Origin: Marinobacterium halophilum
GTDB lineage: Bacteria > Pseudomonadota > Gammaproteobacteria > Pseudomonadales > Balneatricaceae
DNA length: 64,000 bases
Direction: 5' to 3'
NCBI RefSeq assembly: GCF_003014615.1
Contig: NZ_PYGI01000001.1
Location: 124,001-188,000, forward strand
Each line of letters begins with the position of its first letter. The stretch's first letter is position 1. A program made the translations under genes and the position numbers. The notes under the pieces were generated by a model that saw nothing but the letters and a program-made list of their open reading frames with translations, had not been told where the DNA came from and made no database searches. Positions 46,185 to 56,288 of the stretch are shown here, piece after piece.

Positions 46185-47215
46185 TACAAGTGACTCGCCA
46201 GTTCATTGAGTGTGGGCAGGGAATCTTCCGTGAACAGCAGGAGTAAATCACAGCTGATGGCCAGCCCCTCGATTCGATAGCTGATGTCGATGCTCAGTAT
46301 TCTGTCAGGTTGACCGGTATTGACCATTTGGCTGTGTCCCGGCAAAAACTCCAGCACCTGCGGCGAACTTTGACTGAACGCCAGGTCCAGCTGTTGCCCC
46401 AGGCCGTTAAGAAATGCACCAATGAGTACATTGGCGATATCCAGAGTCAGTTCGCGCTCAACCTGTTCGGTGATGTCGCCGACATGGTTGAGCAGCGAAG
46501 CAAGTTGACTGGTCTCGGTGTCGCTGAGCATCAAGAGGGCTTCACCCGAAATGCCGGGGGCTATAAAGCCCTGGCGCACGGTATTCATGGTGGGTTGGCT
46601 AACCGACTGCTGCAGTGCCATCTCCAGCTCGCATGACTCGATCAATTGAATGCTGGGGATGGGCAGTTCGACAAAGGTGTCCAGCAGCTGTGCCAGCAGG
46701 TTGGCCGCCTGGCCCATGGCGACATTGGCCAGTTCCTGATAGTGCTCGGTCAGCATCAGGGTTTGCTCGATGGAGCTGATACCGGAGACAGTGGGCGTGT
46801 CGGTCGGGTGTGTGGCAGGAAGAGGGGTCGCCTTGTGCTGGAGTTCCTCCAGCAGGCCGAAGGCGCGCAGGGAGCGCCCCAGTTGCTCGACATCGATCGG
46901 TTTGCGGATGAAGTCCAGCGCCCCGAGTTGACGCACGCGGGTGTGTGCTTCCGGCTGGATGTCGCCGGAGACGACGATGGTCAGTGTTTGCAAATCCTGG
47001 CTGCGGATGCGTTCCAATACCTGATAACCATCCAGGAGTGGCATGTTCAGGTCCAGAAACAGTAACTCACCTTTGCCGGCCCGGATCGCTTCCAGTGCTT
47101 CCAGGCCTTGGCTGGCGTGAGTGATGTCGAGATTCCACTGTGACAGCGCGCGTTCCATCTGCTTGCGCGCCAGACGCGAGTCATCACAGATAATGACCGG
47201 TATAGGCTTGCCCAC
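46184..47215 (-). CDS. Response regulator with CheC-like phosphatase domain
   Basis: A 343-residue fusion: receiver domain (residues about 7-125; DD in VIICDDS, phosphorylation aspartate in LLFLDLNMPLLDG, threonine-serine position VVSGD, lysine in IRKPI) and a CheC-type domain (about 160-343). CheC motifs are visible as YQELANVAMGQAANLL and LTLDIANVLIGAFLN. The second has an aspartate in place of the usual glutamate. The CheC part may dephosphorylate response regulators, and the downstream gene is a diguanylate cyclase translated with it. Confidence 0.87.
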   Translation of the reverse strand: MGKPIPVIICDDSRLARKQMERALSQWNLDITHASQGLEALEAIRAGKGELLFLDLNMPLLDGYQVLERIRSQDLQTLTIVVSGDIQPEAHTRVRQLGALDFIRKPIDVEQLGRSLRAFGLLEELQHKATPLPATHPTDTPTVSGISSIEQTLMLTEHYQELANVAMGQAANLLAQLLDTFVELPIPSIQLIESCELEMALQQSVSQPTMNTVRQGFIAPGISGEALLMLSDTETSQLASLLNHVGDITEQVERELTLDIANVLIGAFLNGLGQQLDLAFSQSSPQVLEFLPGHSQMVNTGQPDRILSIDISYRIEGLAISCDLLLLFTEDSLPTLNELASHL

Positions 47216-47295
47216 CTTGGCTCCTGCTACTCGTTAATACATTAAATTTCGAGAGTAGACAAAAGAGCCAGCGGTTACAACCGCTATGGGTTATA

Positions 47296-48000
47296 TCAGC
47301 CAGTAATGCGTACGCGCTTGCTGCCGGTCAGTTCTGTCGGCTTTTGTAGCATGCGTCGACGTTTTTCGGCACGAGCATCAATCACGTTTTTCAATGCGAT
47401 CAGCAGCCCCAGACCTACGAATGCACCGGGCGGCAGAATGGCAAACAGGAAGCCTGGGTAATCGGTCAATACGGTCAGTTCCCAGTTACGGGCAGCTTCG
47501 CCAAACAGCAGGTGCATATTGCTGAACAGGGCACCGGTACCAAGCAGTTCACGCATACCGCCGAGCAGGACCAGTACGACCGTGAAGCCGATACCCATCA
47601 TTAAGCCATCGAGTACGGAGGCACGAACGGGGTTTTTGACGGCAAATGCATCGGCGCGGCCCATGATGGCACAGTTGGTCACGATCAGCGGGATGAAGAT
47701 GCCGAGGATCAGATAGAGCTCGTAGGTCAGCGCCTGCATGACCAGCTCAATCGCGGTCACGAATGAGGCGATGATCATGACGAAGATCGGCAAGCGTACG
47801 GTTTCCGGTACCAGTTTGCGGAACAGGGATACGGTCAAGTTGGAGCTGACCAGTACCAGGGTGCTGGCAAGGCCAAGGCCCATGGCGTTGACCACGGAGG
47901 CGGTAACGGCCAACAACGGGCACAGGCCGAGCAGCTGGACCAGTGCCGGGTTGTTGTGCCAAAGGCCGTCCAGGGTGATTTTGCGGTAATCGACACTCAT
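47296..48000 (-). CDS. rsxE: Electron transport complex subunit RsxE/RnfE
   Basis: A 234-residue integral membrane protein with six helices, starting [30 protein letters not shown]. It is the sister of RsxA, with opposite topology, and lines up with the conserved [12 protein letters not shown] loop. It is the last gene of the rsxABCDGE operon. Its start overlaps the rsxG stop. Confidence 0.95.
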   Translation of the reverse strand: MSVDYRKITLDGLWHNNPALVQLLGLCPLLAVTASVVNAMGLGLASTLVLVSSNLTVSLFRKLVPETVRLPIFVMIIASFVTAIELVMQALTYELYLILGIFIPLIVTNCAIMGRADAFAVKNPVRASVLDGLMMGIGFTVVLVLLGGMRELLGTGALFSNMHLLFGEAARNWELTVLTDYPGFLFAILPPGAFVGLGLLIALKNVIDARAEKRRRMLQKPTELTGSKRVRITG

Positions 48001-48653
48001 TCTGACACTCCTGCAGCAAGCGGCTGCGCCTGGGTGGTCACGGGGGTGAGCAGGCGCTCGCGGTGGGCGCGGAAAAATTCGATCGCGCGGGCGGTGGCAC
48101 CGACGATGGCGCGGGGAGTGATGGTCGCGCCGGTAAATTGGTCAAAGCGCCCGCCATCCTTTTTGACGGCCCAGCTGTCGTCGCCGCTCATCGCCATTTC
48201 GGCGTTGTCGAAGGTCAGAATCCAGTCGGACTTGCTCAGCTCGATCTTGTCGCCGAGTCCAGGTGTTTCCTTGTGGCTGAGTACGCGGACGCCTGCGAGG
48301 GTGCTGTCGGCATGGATGCCGATCAGCAGCTCGATATCACCGCTGTAGCCATCGGGTGCGATGACGGGCAACAGCACCGTTACCACGCGGCCGTCCTGAA
48401 TGGCCTGGTAAATATCGGCCGGTGCATCCAGGCCCAGCTCGGGTGCCTGCAGCTGCAGTTTATGATTAACCAGCTGCGGATCGACCTGCTCGGGTACGAT
48501 CTCGAACAGGGCGCGTGCCTGGAACTCGGCCTTGTTGAGGCTGATCTGCTCACGGGTTGCCAGTTGGGTAAAGGCGATCACCGCCGAGGTCACGATGGCA
48601 AACAGACCGATGGCGACAGCATTGTTGCGGATGGCCGTGATGATCTCGTTCAT
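47997..48653 (-). CDS. rsxG: Electron transport complex subunit RsxG/RnfG
   Basis: A 218-residue protein with an N-terminal anchor (about 10-28) and a periplasmic domain that carries covalently bound FMN via the threonine of the motif in [14 protein letters not shown] (S/TGAT). Located between rsxD and rsxE, overlapping both by four bases. Confidence 0.95.
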   Translation of the reverse strand: MNEIITAIRNNAVAIGLFAIVTSAVIAFTQLATREQISLNKAEFQARALFEIVPEQVDPQLVNHKLQLQAPELGLDAPADIYQAIQDGRVVTVLLPVIAPDGYSGDIELLIGIHADSTLAGVRVLSHKETPGLGDKIELSKSDWILTFDNAEMAMSGDDSWAVKKDGGRFDQFTGATITPRAIVGATARAIEFFRAHRERLLTPVTTQAQPLAAGVSE

Positions 48654-49705
48654 GCCTTGCCTCCCTGTCCCTTATTGGCCTTGCTGTGGCCATAACTGCG
48701 TGGCTGGGAATAGATGTCGATAAAGGGTGCAGCCAGATTCATCAACAACACGGCAAAGGCGACGCCATCGGGGTAGTTGCCCCAGGTGCGGATGATGAAA
48801 ATCAGCACGCCGATGCCGGCACCAAAAATGATGCGGCCCCGGTTGCTGGTGGCGCTGGAAACCGGGTCAGTGATGATAAAGAACGCTGCCAGCATGGTCG
48901 CACCGGTACTCAGGTGGAAAAACGGGCCAGCGTAGTTATCCGGATCGTAGCCGTAGAACATGGCGGAACAGATCGCCAGTGCCAGTAGCATGGAGATCGG
49001 CGCATGCCAGGTGATGATCTTGCGGTAAAGCAGGAAGATCCCGCCCATCAACCAGGCAGCACTGACCGCGTGCCAGGCACCAATGCCTTCAGACAATACA
49101 ACCGACTGCCGCCAGGCTTCTTCATTGGTGAGGCCACCGCGATGGCGCAGCTCGTCCAAGGGGGTCGCCCCGGTAAAACTGTCATACCAGACGCTGTCGA
49201 CAGAGCCAAAAATGGCACCCAGCGTGTCGAAAAACGACGCTACCGGCCAGCCTTCGCCGTTGAGCACGAAGGGGGCACTCCAGCGAGTCATCTCAACCGG
49301 GAAAGAGATCAGCAGCAGGGCATAGGCGACCATCGCCGGGTTGAACGGGTTCTGCCCCAGGCCGCCGTATAGATGCTTGGCGATCACTATGGCGACAAAG
49401 ATGCCCACGGCCGTGACCCACCAGGGGGCAAAAGGCGGAATGGCGACGGCCAACAGCAGAGCCGTGACCAGCGCGCTGCCATCACTCAGATAAAAGCCCA
49501 GCGGACGGCGGCGTATCTTGAGAATGATCGCTTCGAAGGCGACGGCCAAGGCACCGGCCCACACCAGCTGGATCAACGTGCCCCAGCCGAAGAAGACGGT
49601 CATGGCGATAATGCCGGGCAGGGTCGCCAGCAGCACCAGCCGCATTACGTTTGCGGTCGTGTTGGTCTTGTAGACGTGAGGTGAACTCATCCGGATCAGA
49701 GACAT
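48650..49705 (-). CDS. rsxD: Electron transport complex subunit RsxD/RnfD
   Basis: A 351-residue membrane protein with about ten helices. FMN is covalently bound at the threonine in DSFTGATPLDELR. SDGSALVTALLLAVAIPP and NPFNPAMVAYALLLISFP are family blocks. It overlaps rsxG by four bases and lies about 48 bases after rsxC. Confidence 0.95.
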   Translation of the reverse strand: MSLIRMSSPHVYKTNTTANVMRLVLLATLPGIIAMTVFFGWGTLIQLVWAGALAVAFEAIILKIRRRPLGFYLSDGSALVTALLLAVAIPPFAPWWVTAVGIFVAIVIAKHLYGGLGQNPFNPAMVAYALLLISFPVEMTRWSAPFVLNGEGWPVASFFDTLGAIFGSVDSVWYDSFTGATPLDELRHRGGLTNEEAWRQSVVLSEGIGAWHAVSAAWLMGGIFLLYRKIITWHAPISMLLALAICSAMFYGYDPDNYAGPFFHLSTGATMLAAFFIITDPVSSATSNRGRIIFGAGIGVLIFIIRTWGNYPDGVAFAVLLMNLAAPFIDIYSQPRSYGHSKANKGQGGKA

Positions 49706-49753
49706 GATCGATTCGATCCCGTTAATAAAGAGTAGGCCGTTACAGTCATGGCG

Positions 49754-51877
49754 TCAGGCTGGCTCATGCTGTTTCAGCGTGTTGTTCAGGGTATCGGCCT
49801 TGGCGCGGGCAATGGCCAGCTCGGCCTCCAGTGCTGCCCGAGCTTCGTCCTCTTCGGTTTTGGCCAGGCTGCGCTCCAGCTTGGTCACGGCGGCGCGGGC
49901 CATGGCGGCATCGATCTTCAGTTTCTTGAGATCGACTCCCTGAGCGGCAGCGGCATCAATCTGTGCCTGCTCGGCAGCCTTGAACGCCTTATCGGCTTCT
50001 TCATGACGCTGACGCAACGTGCTCAAATCCTGCTCTGCCTGCGCACGTGCTTCGCCATCCAGTTCGGCCAGCGCGGTTTCGGCCTTCTTGATCTTGGTGC
50101 GCATGATCGAAACCTGTTGCTTCAGCGTTTTCAGATCTACGGCCGGTGCGGCGGCCTGTTCCGGTACGGTGCTTGCTTCCGCATCCTTGTACGCCTGATC
50201 AGCCGCATCCGCTTTCTGTTCCAGCGTGGTTACGGTTATGCGCAGGGTGTCGATGCCATCAAGCCCCTTATCTTCCGCGTTTTTCAGTGCCGTGCGTGCT
50301 TTTTTCAGCTTGGTGCGGGCCACGGCTGCGGCGGTTTTCAGTGCTTTTACATCGACAGGTGCAGCGGTTACTGCGGCCGCGCTGCCGGTCTCGGCAACAG
50401 GTGTTTCACTTGCGGTCTTGCGTGCCTGTTGGGCACGAGCGGCTTCTTCGGCGCGGGCCTTGCGGCGCGCTTCTTTCTCAGCTTGCTCACGTTCCAGGCG
50501 TGCCTGGCGGGCTTCAAAACGCTCGCGGGCGTGGTCGGCTTTGCGTTGCTCGGTTTCTTCGGTGCGAATTTCCGATTTGGCGAAGCGATAATACTGCACC
50601 AGCGGGATGCTGCTGGGGCAAACATAAGCGCAGGCACCGCACTCAATGCAGTCAAACAAGTTGTGGTTCTTGGCCTTGTCGAACTCGCGGCCCTTGGCGA
50701 ACCAGTACAGCTGTTGCGGCAAGAGTTCGGCCGGGCAGACCTGCTCACACATGCCGCAGCGGATGCAGGGCTGTTCCGGTGGTGCCGGGGGCATCTCGTC
50801 GGTTGAGGCGGCGATGATGCAGTTGGTGGTTTTGATCACCGGAATCTGGTCGTGTTCAACGGTCACGCCCATCATGGGGCCACCCATGACCAGTCGATAG
50901 AGCTTGTTTTCGTAGACGCCACTGGCGTCCAGCAGGTCGGCAAAGGGGGTGCCGATCAGCACATTCAGGTTCTGTGGCTGGGCCACGGCATCCCCGGTCA
51001 CGGTCACGACGCGGGAGATCAGCGGCTCGCCGAAATGCACTGCGCGATAGATGGCAGCGGTGGTGCCGATATTCTGGCAGACGATGCCGATATCCGCCGG
51101 AATCCGGCCGCTGGGGACTTCGATACCGGTCAGCAGTTTGATCAACTGGCGTTCGCCACCGGAGGGGTACTTGGTAGGTACCACGCGGATATCAATGTTC
51201 AGCTCGCAGCCTTTGAGTGCCGCTTCCAGAGCATGAATGGCCTGGGGCTTGTTATCCTCTATGCCGATCATGATATGGCTGGGCTTGAGCAGGTGACTGA
51301 TCACCTTGATGCCGCCCAGAATTTCGTCGGCACGTTCGCGCATCATCATGTCATCGGCGGTGATGTAGGGCTCGCATTCGGCCGCGTTGATCACCAGCGT
51401 GTTAACGATGTGGTTGTCGCCCAAGTGCAGTTTGACGTCGGTGGGGAAGCCTGCGCCGCCCATACCGGCAACGCCACACTGGCGGATATGCTCAATCAGT
51501 GTGCCTGGCTCCAGGCGGGTGTAGTCCTCAAGCCCGTGATGCTCGACCCACTCTTCCTTGCCGTCGGTTTCGATGCAGATGCAGTCGGAATCCAGTCCTG
51601 AGGCATGTGGCACCGGATGCGGGCCGATGGAGCGAATGATGCCTGAGGTCGGGGCGTGCAGCGCAGCGCTGATACGACCAACCGGTTCGGCAATCATCTG
51701 TCCTTTCAGGACGCGGTCGCCAATATTGACCACCGGGCTGGCAGCGATGCCGATATGTTGCTGCAGCGGAATATACAGCACCTTCGGCAGCGGCATGTCG
51801 CGGATCGGTGTACGCGTCGACTGCTTCTTGTTCTCCGGCGGGTGAATACCGCCGTGGAATGCGAATACCTTGCCCAT
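49754..51877 (-). CDS. rsxC: Electron transport complex subunit RsxC/RnfC with extended coiled-coil tail
   Basis: A 707-residue protein: N-terminal FMN/NADH-binding domain (about 1-360, with GGAGFPTDVKLH), two 4Fe-4S cluster motifs (CIRCGMCEQVCPAELLPQQL and CIECGACAYVCPSSIPL, about residues 370-440), then a long charged region. Residues about 440-500 are rich in alanine, arginine and glutamate, and after that three repeats begin VDVKALK, VDLKTLK and VDLKKLK (about residues 507, 579 and 646), each about 70 residues of predicted coiled coil. I chose the ATG at 51877, sharing one base with the rsxB stop. Confidence 0.93.
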   Translation of the reverse strand: MGKVFAFHGGIHPPENKKQSTRTPIRDMPLPKVLYIPLQQHIGIAASPVVNIGDRVLKGQMIAEPVGRISAALHAPTSGIIRSIGPHPVPHASGLDSDCICIETDGKEEWVEHHGLEDYTRLEPGTLIEHIRQCGVAGMGGAGFPTDVKLHLGDNHIVNTLVINAAECEPYITADDMMMRERADEILGGIKVISHLLKPSHIMIGIEDNKPQAIHALEAALKGCELNIDIRVVPTKYPSGGERQLIKLLTGIEVPSGRIPADIGIVCQNIGTTAAIYRAVHFGEPLISRVVTVTGDAVAQPQNLNVLIGTPFADLLDASGVYENKLYRLVMGGPMMGVTVEHDQIPVIKTTNCIIAASTDEMPPAPPEQPCIRCGMCEQVCPAELLPQQLYWFAKGREFDKAKNHNLFDCIECGACAYVCPSSIPLVQYYRFAKSEIRTEETEQRKADHARERFEARQARLEREQAEKEARRKARAEEAARAQQARKTASETPVAETGSAAAVTAAPVDVKALKTAAAVARTKLKKARTALKNAEDKGLDGIDTLRITVTTLEQKADAADQAYKDAEASTVPEQAAAPAVDLKTLKQQVSIMRTKIKKAETALAELDGEARAQAEQDLSTLRQRHEEADKAFKAAEQAQIDAAAAQGVDLKKLKIDAAMARAAVTKLERSLAKTEEDEARAALEAELAIARAKADTLNNTLKQHEPA

Positions 51878-52476
51878 CAGTGCGCCTCCTGCTGTTGTTC
51901 CTGGCCGCGGCCCAGATCGGTGGCAATCAGGCGTGTGGTATCGGTCGGTGATGGCCACTTCCAGTTGGCGATGGTGGTTTCAATCGGGATCATGTCGATA
52001 CAGTCTACCGGGCAGGGCTCCACACACAGGTCGCAGCCGGTGCACTCATCAGTAATGACGGTGTGCATCTGCTTGGCGGCACCGAGGATTGCATCCACCG
52101 GACAGGCCTGAATGCACTTGGTGCAGCCGATGCATTCGTCTTCACGGATGAAGGCAACCGTGCGCACCTGCTCTTCGCCGTGTTCAGCGTCCAGTGGTAT
52201 GGCTTCCACGTCGAGCAGGTCGGCCAGTGCTTCAATGGTGCTTTGGCCGCCGGGCGGACACTTGTTGATGGCATCGCCGTTGGCAATTGCTTCGGCGTAA
52301 GGGCGGCAGCCGGGGTAGCCGCACTGGCCGCACTGGGTCTGAGGTAATATGCTGTCGATCTGGTCGACGATGGGGTTGCCCTCAACCCGGAAACGGATGG
52401 AGGCATAGCCCAGAATGATGCCAAACACCACGGCCAGGCCAAACAGGATCAGAATTGCTGTAATAACAGTGGTCAT
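51877..52476 (-). CDS. rsxB: Electron transport complex subunit RsxB/RnfB
   Basis: A 199-residue ferredoxin-like protein with an N-terminal helix (about 5-26), a CxxC-x4-C-type cluster in [12 protein letters not shown] and two later 4Fe-4S motifs ([16 protein letters not shown] and [16 protein letters not shown]). It passes electrons between RsxC and the membrane subunits. The start at 52476 is preferred over upstream ATG 52512. Confidence 0.95.
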   Translation of the reverse strand: MTTVITAILILFGLAVVFGIILGYASIRFRVEGNPIVDQIDSILPQTQCGQCGYPGCRPYAEAIANGDAINKCPPGGQSTIEALADLLDVEAIPLDAEHGEEQVRTVAFIREDECIGCTKCIQACPVDAILGAAKQMHTVITDECTGCDLCVEPCPVDCIDMIPIETTIANWKWPSPTDTTRLIATDLGRGQEQQQEAH

Positions 52477-52489
52477 TGCACACTCCGCC

Positions 52490-53071
52490 TCAGAACTGCA
52501 CGAGGCCGGCAAACCCCATGAACGCCAGTGACATCAAACCGGCCGTGACCATACCAATGGCGGCACCGCGGAAGGGCACGGGCACATCGGCAACCGCAAC
52601 CCGTTCACGGATGGCGGAAAACAGGATCAGGGCCAGCGAGAAGCCTACTGCGGCACCAAAGCCGTAGGCGATGGATTCAAGGAAGCCGTTCTGCTTTTTA
52701 ATGTTGAGCAGGGCCACGCCAAGCACGGCACAGTTGGTGGTGATCAATGGCAGAAAGATGCCCAGCAGCTTGTATAGCAGGGGGCTGGTTTTATGTACCA
52801 CCATCTCGGTGAACTGCACCACAACGGCGATCACCAGAATGAAGGAGATCGTCTGCAGGTATTCCAGTCCAAACGGCTGCAGCAGTGTCGAATACACCAG
52901 ATAACTGCAGACGGATGAGAGTGTCAGCACAAACGTAGTTGCCAGTGACATGCCCATGGCTGTTTCCAGCTTGTTGGACACGCCCATGAAGGGGCAGAGC
53001 CCCAAGAACTGTACCAGGACAAAGTTGTTCACCAGTACGGTGCTGATCAGGATGAGCAGAAAATCAGTCAT
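52490..53071 (-). CDS. rsxA: Electron transport complex subunit RsxA/RnfA
   Basis: A 193-residue membrane protein with six helices, start [32 protein letters not shown], and the conserved [17 protein letters not shown] loop. The start at 53071 is preferred over 53113. First gene of rsxABCDGE, which in E. coli keeps SoxR reduced and in others couples ion pumping to ferredoxin/NADH redox. Confidence 0.95.
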   Translation of the reverse strand: MTDFLLILISTVLVNNFVLVQFLGLCPFMGVSNKLETAMGMSLATTFVLTLSSVCSYLVYSTLLQPFGLEYLQTISFILVIAVVVQFTEMVVHKTSPLLYKLLGIFLPLITTNCAVLGVALLNIKKQNGFLESIAYGFGAAVGFSLALILFSAIRERVAVADVPVPFRGAAIGMVTAGLMSLAFMGFAGLVQF

Positions 53072-53230
53072 AGCCCCTGTCATTGCCTCGACCCCTGCAG
53101 GAAAACCCCGCAAGGTGTATTAGATTCTGCTGAATTTTACCGGATTTATAACCTCAGGGTATAGATCAGCTTGCTGATGTCTGGCAATTGCTGAACAAGA
53201 GGCCGATATTATACCGGCCCCGGTGCCCCG

Positions 53231-54892
53231 TTAGATCAACTCGGCTTGCGCGATCTGCTCCAGCAGTGCATTTACCTGCGCCGCTGGCGTTTGAGTCTGC
53301 AGCGCGTCCAGTGTCAGTACCAGATCGGCTTGCAGTCCGTCGTGATCGGTTAGCAGCAGCAGTCCTGCCGCTTTCAGGGCGTCGACCTGTTCGTCGCTCT
53401 GATCGGTCAGTGCCAGCGGCAGACGACCACGGTTGAACAGCTGTTGCTCCAGTGTGAACAGCAGTGAGCTGCGCAGGGCATCATCGCCGCCGGTCAACTG
53501 GATTAGAGCGGCGGTCTGGCCGCAACGACGGGCGCGCAGCTCAGTGCTGATCGCCGAGCGATCCTGCAGTTCAATGCTGGTGTCGGTCTCGGTGTCGGCC
53601 TGGATCATGCCGGCGGCTACGGTTGCATTGGTCAGGCGGTCAACGACGATGAATGAGCCGGTGCCTTTGTGGCGGCGATAGTCATCGGCCACGACCGGGC
53701 GTTCAAGCGTCACTTCAACCTGGGCGATTTCGTTCAGGCTCAGGGTGGCTGCCGGAGACTGTTCCAGTGTGTTCACGTCGATGCGGTGACGGATGGCATT
53801 GATGCGACCCGCCGTGCGGGTGCTGGCCAGTTTGATCTCATAGCCGCGTCCCGGTATCAGCTCCTGCTCTGACATCCAGACCAGATGCGCCGTGAATGAC
53901 TGCGTTGATTCCGGCACCTGCTGGCTGTGTACAATCAGGTCGCCACGGGAGATGTCGATCTCGTCTTCCAGTGTCAGTGTTACGGACATGGGCGCGAAGG
54001 CTTCCTGCAGCTCGCCGTCGAAGGTGACAATGGATTTCACCTTGCTGGACTTGCCTGAAGGCAGCACGGTGACTTCATCACCCGGGCGCACGATACCGGC
54101 GCTCAGGGTGCCGCAATAGCCACGGAAATTCAGGTTCGGGCGGTTGACGTACTGTACCGGGAAACGCAGCTCTTCAAGGTTGGCGTCACCTGCGATCTCC
54201 ACGTTCTCCAGTGTCTGCATCAGCGAGCTGCCGGTGTACCAGGGCATGTGCTCCGACGGGTTGACCACGTTGTCACCCTTGAGCGCAGAGATCGGCGCAA
54301 AGTGGATGTCTTTCAGGCCCAGACCCTTGGCAAATTCGAGGTAGTCCTGTTTGATCTGCTCAAAGCGCTCCTCGCTGAACTCCACCAGATCCATCTTGTT
54401 AATGGCAACGACGGTGTGTTTGATGCCCAGCAGTGAAACGATGAAACTGTGGCGACGGGTCTGTACCTGCACGCCGTGACGGGCATCAATGAGAATGATC
54501 GCCAGATCACAGGTGGATGCCCCGGTGGCCATGTTACGGGTGTACTGTTCGTGTCCCGGTGTGTCGGCAATGATGAACTTACGCTTGGCGGTCGAGAAGT
54601 AGCGATAGGCGACATCGATGGTGATGCCCTGTTCGCGCTCTGCCTGCAGGCCATCCACCAGCAGGGCGAGGTCGATCTCTTCGCCCGTGGTACCCACTTT
54701 TTTACTGTCGGACTGGATCGCGGCCAGCTGATCTTCATAGATCATTTTGGAGTCGTGCAACAGACGGCCGATCAGAGTGGATTTGCCGTCGTCGACGCTA
54801 CCGCAGGTCAGAAAGCGCAACAGTTCCTTGTTTTCGTGCTGTTCCAGATACGTGTCGATGTCGGTAGCGATCAAATCAGATTGGTGTGACAT
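53231..54892 (-). CDS. cysN: Sulfate adenylyltransferase large subunit CysN
   Basis: A 553-residue GTPase: P-loop GSVDDGKST (residues 31-39), [15 protein letters not shown] (as INKMDLV), followed by EF-Tu-like beta-barrel domains. No C-terminal APS kinase (CysC) is fused; the C-terminal part (about 430-553) does not resemble it. It activates CysD. The start follows cysD with about 200 bases of spacer carrying palindromes. Confidence 0.95.
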   Translation of the reverse strand: MSHQSDLIATDIDTYLEQHENKELLRFLTCGSVDDGKSTLIGRLLHDSKMIYEDQLAAIQSDSKKVGTTGEEIDLALLVDGLQAEREQGITIDVAYRYFSTAKRKFIIADTPGHEQYTRNMATGASTCDLAIILIDARHGVQVQTRRHSFIVSLLGIKHTVVAINKMDLVEFSEERFEQIKQDYLEFAKGLGLKDIHFAPISALKGDNVVNPSEHMPWYTGSSLMQTLENVEIAGDANLEELRFPVQYVNRPNLNFRGYCGTLSAGIVRPGDEVTVLPSGKSSKVKSIVTFDGELQEAFAPMSVTLTLEDEIDISRGDLIVHSQQVPESTQSFTAHLVWMSEQELIPGRGYEIKLASTRTAGRINAIRHRIDVNTLEQSPAATLSLNEIAQVEVTLERPVVADDYRRHKGTGSFIVVDRLTNATVAAGMIQADTETDTSIELQDRSAISTELRARRCGQTAALIQLTGGDDALRSSLLFTLEQQLFNRGRLPLALTDQSDEQVDALKAAGLLLLTDHDGLQADLVLTLDALQTQTPAAQVNALLEQIAQAELI

Positions 54893-54942
54893 GGTTATCT
54901 CTTCCCGTGTGCTGTACTGGGGCGGTTAAAGTCGCCCTTGTC

Positions 54943-55043
54943 GTAGGAGCCTGCTCGGCAGGCGGCTGTCGCGATGTATGTTCTTCGCTTGCAGGCAAGC
55001 TCCTACCGGTAACGTTTATCGTAGGAGCCTGCCTCGCAGGCGA
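54943..55043. repeat. REP-like palindromic repeats between cysD and cysN
   Basis: Three related units: GTAGGAGCCTGCTCGGCAGG at 54943-54962, an inverted copy ending GCTCCTAC at 54999-55006, and a third GTAGGAGCCTGCCTCGCAGG at 55021-55040. The GTAGGAGC head and palindromic body are typical of REP sequences of Pseudomonas-like genomes. The head-to-head first pair forms a BIME-type unit. They could stabilise the cysD message or modulate cysN expression. Confidence 0.8.
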
Positions 55044-55093
55044 TTATTAAGGTGTCGCGCTATTCCGCTCGCTAAGCCAGTTCCTGCAATGTG

Positions 55094-56011
55094 TTAGAAG
55101 TAGCCTTCGATCTTCTTCTGTTCCATGGAGCCGGCACCGTCATGGTCGATGGCGCGCCCCTGACGCTCTGACGTGGTGGCCAGCAGCATCTCCTGGATGA
55201 TCTCCGGCAGCGTATCGGCATCAGACTCTACGGCACCGGTCAGCGGGTAGCAGCCCAGAGTACGGAAGCGGATGTTCTTCATCATCGGCACTTCACCGTC
55301 GGCCAGCGGCAGACGTTCGTCATCGACCATTATCAGCATGCCGTCACGTTCGACGACCGGGCGTACAGCCGAGAAGTACAGCGGCACCAGCGGAATGCTT
55401 TCCAGGTGGATGTACTGCCAGATGTCCAGTTCGGTCCAGTTGGACAGCGGGAAGACGCGGATGCTTTCGCCCTTTTCGACACGGGTGTTGAATGTGTTCC
55501 ACAGCTCGGGACGCTGGTTTTTCGGGTCCCAGCGGTGATATTTGTCGCGGAAAGAGAAAATACGTTCCTTGGCGCGTGATTTTTCCTCATCACGGCGCGC
55601 ACCGCCGAAGGCTGCGTCGAACTTGTATTTGTTCAACGCCTGCTTCAGGCCCTGCGTCTTCATGATGTCGGTATGCTTGGACGAGCCGTGTTCGAACGGG
55701 CTGATACCCATCTCAACGCCTTCCGGATTGATATGGACGATCAGATCCATGCCGGCTTCCTGCGCCATCTGGTCACGGAACTGGATCATTTCCTTGAACT
55801 TCCAGGTCGTGTCCACGTGCATCAGCGGGAAAGGTGGTTTACCCGGATAAAATGCCTTGCGGGCAAGGTGCAGCATCACGGATGAGTCCTTGCCGATGGA
55901 GTAGAGCATGACCGGGTTGTCGAACTCGGCAGCCACCTCGCGGATGATGTGAATGCTTTCAGCTTCGAGCTGCTTAAGATGGGTCAGGCGGTGTTCCGGC
56001 AACAGATTCAT
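55094..56011 (-). CDS. cysD: Sulfate adenylyltransferase small subunit CysD
   Basis: A 305-residue PP-loop enzyme with SIGKDSS at residues 38-44 and the APS-forming C-terminal part. With CysN it makes APS from sulfate and ATP, driven by GTP hydrolysis. Divergent from cysI, sharing a 277-base intergenic region. Confidence 0.96.
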   Translation of the reverse strand: MNLLPEHRLTHLKQLEAESIHIIREVAAEFDNPVMLYSIGKDSSVMLHLARKAFYPGKPPFPLMHVDTTWKFKEMIQFRDQMAQEAGMDLIVHINPEGVEMGISPFEHGSSKHTDIMKTQGLKQALNKYKFDAAFGGARRDEEKSRAKERIFSFRDKYHRWDPKNQRPELWNTFNTRVEKGESIRVFPLSNWTELDIWQYIHLESIPLVPLYFSAVRPVVERDGMLIMVDDERLPLADGEVPMMKNIRFRTLGCYPLTGAVESDADTLPEIIQEMLLATTSERQGRAIDHDGAGSMEQKKIEGYF

Positions 56012-56096
56012 CGTGTGACTCTTTCAGTTGAATTAGTACCCAAAGCCCGGACGTGGGGCTCATAACTGGATGGCATTATGTCGAAGAGTTTATAAA

Positions 56097-56198
56097 TTAA
56101 AAAGGAATATATATGAATTCTTATATAACCTAAAAGAATAAAAGGTGGCGAAGATTACGAATCTCAAGCCATACCGCCAAATTCCAAAAAAGAATAAC
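56097..56198. promoter_or_regulatory. AT-rich divergent regulatory region of cysDN and cysI
   Basis: This part of the 277-base gap holds three similar stretches: TTAAAAAGGAATAT (56097-56110), CCTAAAAGAATAAAAGG (56129-56145) and CCAAAAAAGAATAAC (56184-56198), plus a near-perfect 20-base palindrome centred on GAATTC (56108-56127). A sulfur regulator of the CysB type would be expected here. The same CC-A-rich-AGAATAA pattern occurs in the repeat at 32359-32398. Confidence 0.55.
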
Positions 56199-56288
56199 AA
56201 GATTATCAATTAGTATTTTACGTTATAAAAGGGGCGGGGTAACATGGCGGCCTGTTTTTATGACGCTCAGTAGAAAGGTTGAACTGAC

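Noticed and set aside
49748-50806. 352-residue plus-strand open frame opposite rsxC
   Set aside because: Shadow of the alanine/lysine-rich repeat tail of rsxC, giving a phenylalanine/leucine/glycine-rich frame without any ribosome-binding site.
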